Shown piece after piece: positions 63,906 through 64,000 of a stretch of 64,000 nucleotides of DNA (position 1 is the first letter of the stretch; the number at the start of each line of letters is the position of its first letter). This stretch comes from Harmothoe impar (Eukaryota; Annelida; Polychaeta; Phyllodocida; Polynoidae): assembly GCA_947462335.1 (NCBI GenBank), contig OX381713.1:20762381-20826380 (forward strand), written 5' to 3'. Under the pieces are notes generated by a model, which did not search any database, had not been told where the DNA came from, and was given only the letters and a program-made list of their open reading frames with translations. The position numbers were made by a program, and so were the translations under genes.

Positions 63906-64000
63906 AACCTGCCCTACCTATTTTTGAAACACAAAATTTATTTTGCTAGGCCTGATTAGAACAATGACCACTCTCTTACTAGGTTGATTTAGGCAGTTAT

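Overview
The window looks like nuclear DNA of an invertebrate animal, probably marine. It holds GT-AG introns, a homeobox gene, many terminal-inverted-repeat (TIR) elements, non-LTR retrotransposon wrecks, an intact LTR retrotransposon with an envelope-like gene, and many minisatellites and poly(G)/poly(C) tracts. I cannot name the species. A deuterostome such as a lancelet, hemichordate or echinoderm, or a lophotrochozoan, would fit, but nothing here decides.

Layout. (1) 1-21,172 is mostly non-coding. It has one promoter-like segment with a possible first exon (3,420-3,710), an isolated microexon candidate (13,366-13,392), several small TIR elements (8,460-8,815; 9,464-9,642; 16,927-17,058), a clustered family of short fold-back repeats (5.7, 12.0, 12.8, 14.7 and 15.5 kb) and tandem repeats. 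(2) 21,173-35,448 is a complete 14.3-kb Ty3/gypsy-like LTR element: almost identical LTRs, a 4-bp target duplication (ACTG), a tRNA primer site, a tandem array of CRE-like sites in the leader, intact gag, a GGGAAAC slippery heptamer at the gag stop, intact pol (protease, RT, RNase H, integrase), and an intact env-like ORF behind a splice acceptor. Unexpectedly, it also carries a 202-codon antisense ORF with its own TATA box and poly(A) signal. (3) 35,449-43,100 is repeat-rich: nested TIR elements beside the LTR, an 0.8-kb 39/45-bp minisatellite, a hAT-like fold-back element and a CpG-rich segment with a 20-bp perfect palindrome. (4) 43,154-63,633, minus strand, is the 3' part of a homeobox gene. 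Twelve consecutive exons join in one open frame of 994 codons. The first two encode a divergent TALE-type homeodomain (YP loop, WFANIRRR helix 3); the rest is a long Ser/Thr/Pro/Gln-rich tail. The 5' end lies beyond position 64,000.

The introns of that gene are full of mobile DNA. The 10.6-kb intron (52,505-63,135) holds a three-level nest: a plus-strand non-LTR retrotransposon is split by a minus-strand one, which is itself split inside its RT gene by a 2.0-kb repeat whose shorter relative sits at 53.1-54.1 kb. Another intron has one PIF/Harbinger-like miniature element inside a second.

How the parts work together: the LTR element's gag, pol and env have the layout of an errantivirus-like, potentially infectious endogenous retroelement. 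Gag-pol would be made by -1 frameshifting and env probably from a spliced RNA. The antisense ORF, closed by its own poly(A) signal facing env, looks like a separately transcribed passenger or accessory gene and is the most novel item here. The homeobox gene looks like an intact host transcription factor that tolerates large intronic insertions.
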